A stretch of DNA of 21,789 bases from Mnemiopsis leidyi. Lineage: Eukaryota; Ctenophora; Tentaculata; Lobata; Bolinopsidae. Positions 19,926 to 21,789 of the stretch are shown here, one piece after another (position 1 is the first letter of the stretch; every line of letters starts with the position of its first letter). The notes under the pieces are model-generated. The model had not been told where the DNA came from. It searched no databases and was given only the letters and a program-made list of their open reading frames with translations. The stretch spans positions 130,225 to 152,013 of the forward strand of contig JH156332.1 in the NCBI GenBank assembly GCA_000226015.1, written 5' to 3'. A program made the translations under genes and the position numbers.

Positions 19926-21600
19926 CTGTCGACATTCTAATCAGAATGACAGTACAATGTATGAGTACATGTTACGTGAAAGTTGAAACCACATATATGG
20001 ACATATACTTTTAAGGTCAGTGTATGTAAGCATATTATTTTCCGGTTTATTTATCGAAAATTGCGATTCAAAACCTTAGCATGTTAAGCAGTTTTATGAA
20101 GTTATTGATAAATTTGCAAGTTATGTCTACAGCCATTGGTCCCCGTGTTTTTTAATCAGTCGTGTGTCTAGGATTGCCTAAGTTATACTTCTAAAAAAAG
20201 ACAAGTAAAACAGAGAAGCCACTATGTTTTGTTCCTAATTCATTTGACTTCATTTCTCAGGCTAATGAAGAATTTATGCTTATGCAGCTTTATCTTACTT
20301 CATTCTTCAGACGTATCCATCATTCTCACAGTTACACCCTTCCATTTCTATAACATCAACTGTTACCACCCAAGCCATGCCAAATACTACACTAATGGAA
20401 CATATTCTGCGTCACAGTGCATTAGATGTTTGGTGAGGGAACAATGTTATCAACCTTAAAATGACATGTACTGCGTGTCATGACGTTAAAACGTGAGACA
20501 TGTCATTTTGATCAAGAAATTGCTCGTCCAGCACTACAATCTTTCCCTTAAAAGAAAGACGTATGAATGTCTGACAAGATTGATTACGATGGCTAAACGC
20601 AATTTGCCCAGTTGAATTCTCTAAATCTGTCTCCTGACCCGTAGCTCTGAACTGGCATTTTATCAATCATCAAACGCATTAATCATTTTATAGCTATTAA
20701 TCAACCCGCCATGGCATGATGTCTTTCATTCCAGCTGTCTTTCTTCTGAAAATACGTAATATTCAAGACAACTTTGCAGCTTTTTAATAGATTTTAGATC
20801 TTCACGCAACACCTAAGTTTAAAGTTACGGACCAGAAAGAATCGCATCGGGAGCCTCTTGGCGTGGGGGGCAATCTTTCGCCCTCATTATTAAAGCGTTA
20901 ATAAGTGGGTTTTATCAATAAAAGTGGCCATTTTGCATATACTGGTGTATCTGATTAATTTACATGACTTTCGCAGAACAAAATTCTATAAGCAAGAAAA
21001 GCAACGTCCATGACTGGTCAGTACACAGACAAACTATTCCTCGAATAATCTCTTCCATTTCTTCCTATCGTATACCTGGCAACATTTCTTACCAAGTGTA
21101 ATTTTTTTTTCACATGGCACATGATTTCTATAATGATACATGACATCTACAATATAAATTTTATTCGAAACTTTGTTTTGCCAGGTAATGTTCACGATGC
21201 ATCTAAGGTGTCTTCTATGGGTGGTATTAATTAAGCCTTTCAAGAACATGTTTATTGGGAGATAAGATTAAGCGGGACATCGTTACCCTTTCTCGAGAGC
21301 AGGATGATTTAGGTCTTTGTTACCCTATAGACTTTATTATGGGTAGCAAAGTTTCTCTTATTGGTACGAATTTCAGATAATAGTTGTGAACATATTTAAT
21401 TTAGGACTTTCGAACAATACGCATTACAGCAAGTTATGGTAGGAAAGCTAAGTTATGGTTGGAAAGATAAAAGAAGTCCAACATAGCTGGGGATTATAAC
21501 TGCGACCACTGTGTAGGGGGGGGTTTATAAGGTTCGGACATCAGATCAATCATGCGGAACGCAATTCTGATTCATTATGGCGCAATGAATTTTACAGACA
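19926..21600. other. Right-hand stretch without a confident gene
   Basis: Apart from the possible small ORF or exon at 20265-20459, nothing supportable was seen. A minus-strand frame at 21034-21249 (71 codons, basic, several Cys) has no splice or family evidence and is not called. G runs appear near 21519. Confidence 0.4.
20265..20459 (+). CDS. Possible small secreted Cys-containing protein or exon
   Basis: An ATG at 20265 opens a 64-codon frame ending TAA at 20457-20459. It starts with a signal-peptide-like segment (MKNLCLCSFILLHSS), followed by a hydrophobic/aromatic stretch and a Cys-containing end with NGTYSASQCIRCL. A good donor (TTG then GTGAGG at about 20432) lies inside it, so it may instead be an internal or first exon; an acceptor TTCTTCAG lies at about 20311. 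The N-G-T-Y-S run followed by a C-x2-C pair faintly recalls Cys-rich extracellular repeats, but no family is recognised. Initiation context is poor. A chance ORF is quite possible. Confidence 0.25.
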   Translation: MKNLCLCSFILLHSSDVSIILTVTPFHFYNINCYHPSHAKYYTNGTYSASQCIRCLVREQCYQP

Positions 21601-21602
21601 TT

Positions 21603-21715
21603 AGGGGTCGTTCACATATGACGTCATCACCTAGGGGGGGAGGGGGGTTTCCAAATGATGATGATTGATGACGAGGGGGGGAGGGGGTTTAGCAAATGAT
21701 GATGTCATCAAAAAT
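21603..21715. repeat. G-run/ATGATG duplicated repeat with CRE-like palindromes, possible MITE end
   Basis: AGGGGTCGTTCACATATGAC starts a segment with the perfect palindrome ATGACGTCAT (21618-21627). Two imperfect copies of a ~40-bp unit follow, each with two long G runs split by one A (GGGGGGGAGGGGG), a GTTT, and AAATGATGATG. GATGTCATC closes it before an A/T-rich tail reaching the window end. GGGGTCGTTCA-type termini resemble those of non-autonomous DNA transposons in invertebrate genomes, so this may be one end of such an element. The four G runs might form a quadruplex. Confidence 0.5.
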
Positions 21716-21789
21716 TTTTGGATTTATAGGACTTTTTTTGAAAATTTTTGATTTCTTTTGAAAATTTTTATCAGAATTTTACAAAATCA

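Noticed and set aside
19519..20014. Several long ORFs on both strands in the TG/TCTG microsatellite
   Set aside because: They are stop-free only because of composition (Cys/Val/Ser or Thr/His/Asp repeats) and overlap in several frames.
21034..21249. 71-codon minus-strand ORF rich in basic residues and Cys
   Set aside because: No family resemblance, signal peptide or convincing splice border; compatible with chance in AT-rich DNA.

Overview
This is eukaryotic DNA from an animal, most likely a marine invertebrate. It is AT-rich, the coding sequence is cut into short exons with GT-AG introns, and it carries vertebrate-style AATAAA signals, tRNA-derived SINEs, inverted-repeat elements and long (GT)n tracts. 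The PAN/Apple plus thrombospondin-type-1 (TSP1) architecture fits a cnidarian or another non-vertebrate metazoan. I cannot name the species, and the cnidarian guess is weak. No prokaryotic features, rRNA or intact functional tRNA genes were recognised.

Layout. 1-131 is a (GT)n microsatellite, abutting a ~120-bp foldback element (131-249). 250-1283 is unannotated apart from the first exon at its right edge. Gene A (+, 1284-8706) can be reconstructed as 14 exons whose splice phases all agree; they give a 625-residue protein with an AATAAA 22 bp after the stop. I do not recognise the family. It has a disordered, Ser/Thr-Pro-rich, basic N-terminal half, probably nuclear, with two internally repeated short motifs, and a conserved-looking alpha-helical C-terminal half. 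Its introns hold three SINE copies and a peculiar inverted-plus-direct repeat structure. 8760-10364 is intergenic and repeat-bearing. Gene B (+, about 10365-15632) is a partial model of a helical protein of unknown family; its 5' end was not found. Gene C (-, 18054 down to about 15769) encodes a secreted or surface-type protein: one six-cysteine PAN/Apple domain split over two exons, then one exon with three nearly identical TSP1 repeats. Its 5' exons were not found. Genes B and C converge tail to tail with almost no spacer. The right end (18100-21789) has no firm gene. It holds a ~380-bp compound TG/TCTG microsatellite, one possible small secreted Cys-containing ORF or exon (20265-20459), and a G-run repeat at the edge.

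Nothing in the sequence links genes A, B and C functionally: A looks nuclear and C extracellular. The points most worth following up are gene A as an apparently undescribed protein family with a repeated D-[YF]-D-S-L-x-x-T-P motif, and the SINE family here, which has one shared core and two different 3' tails.
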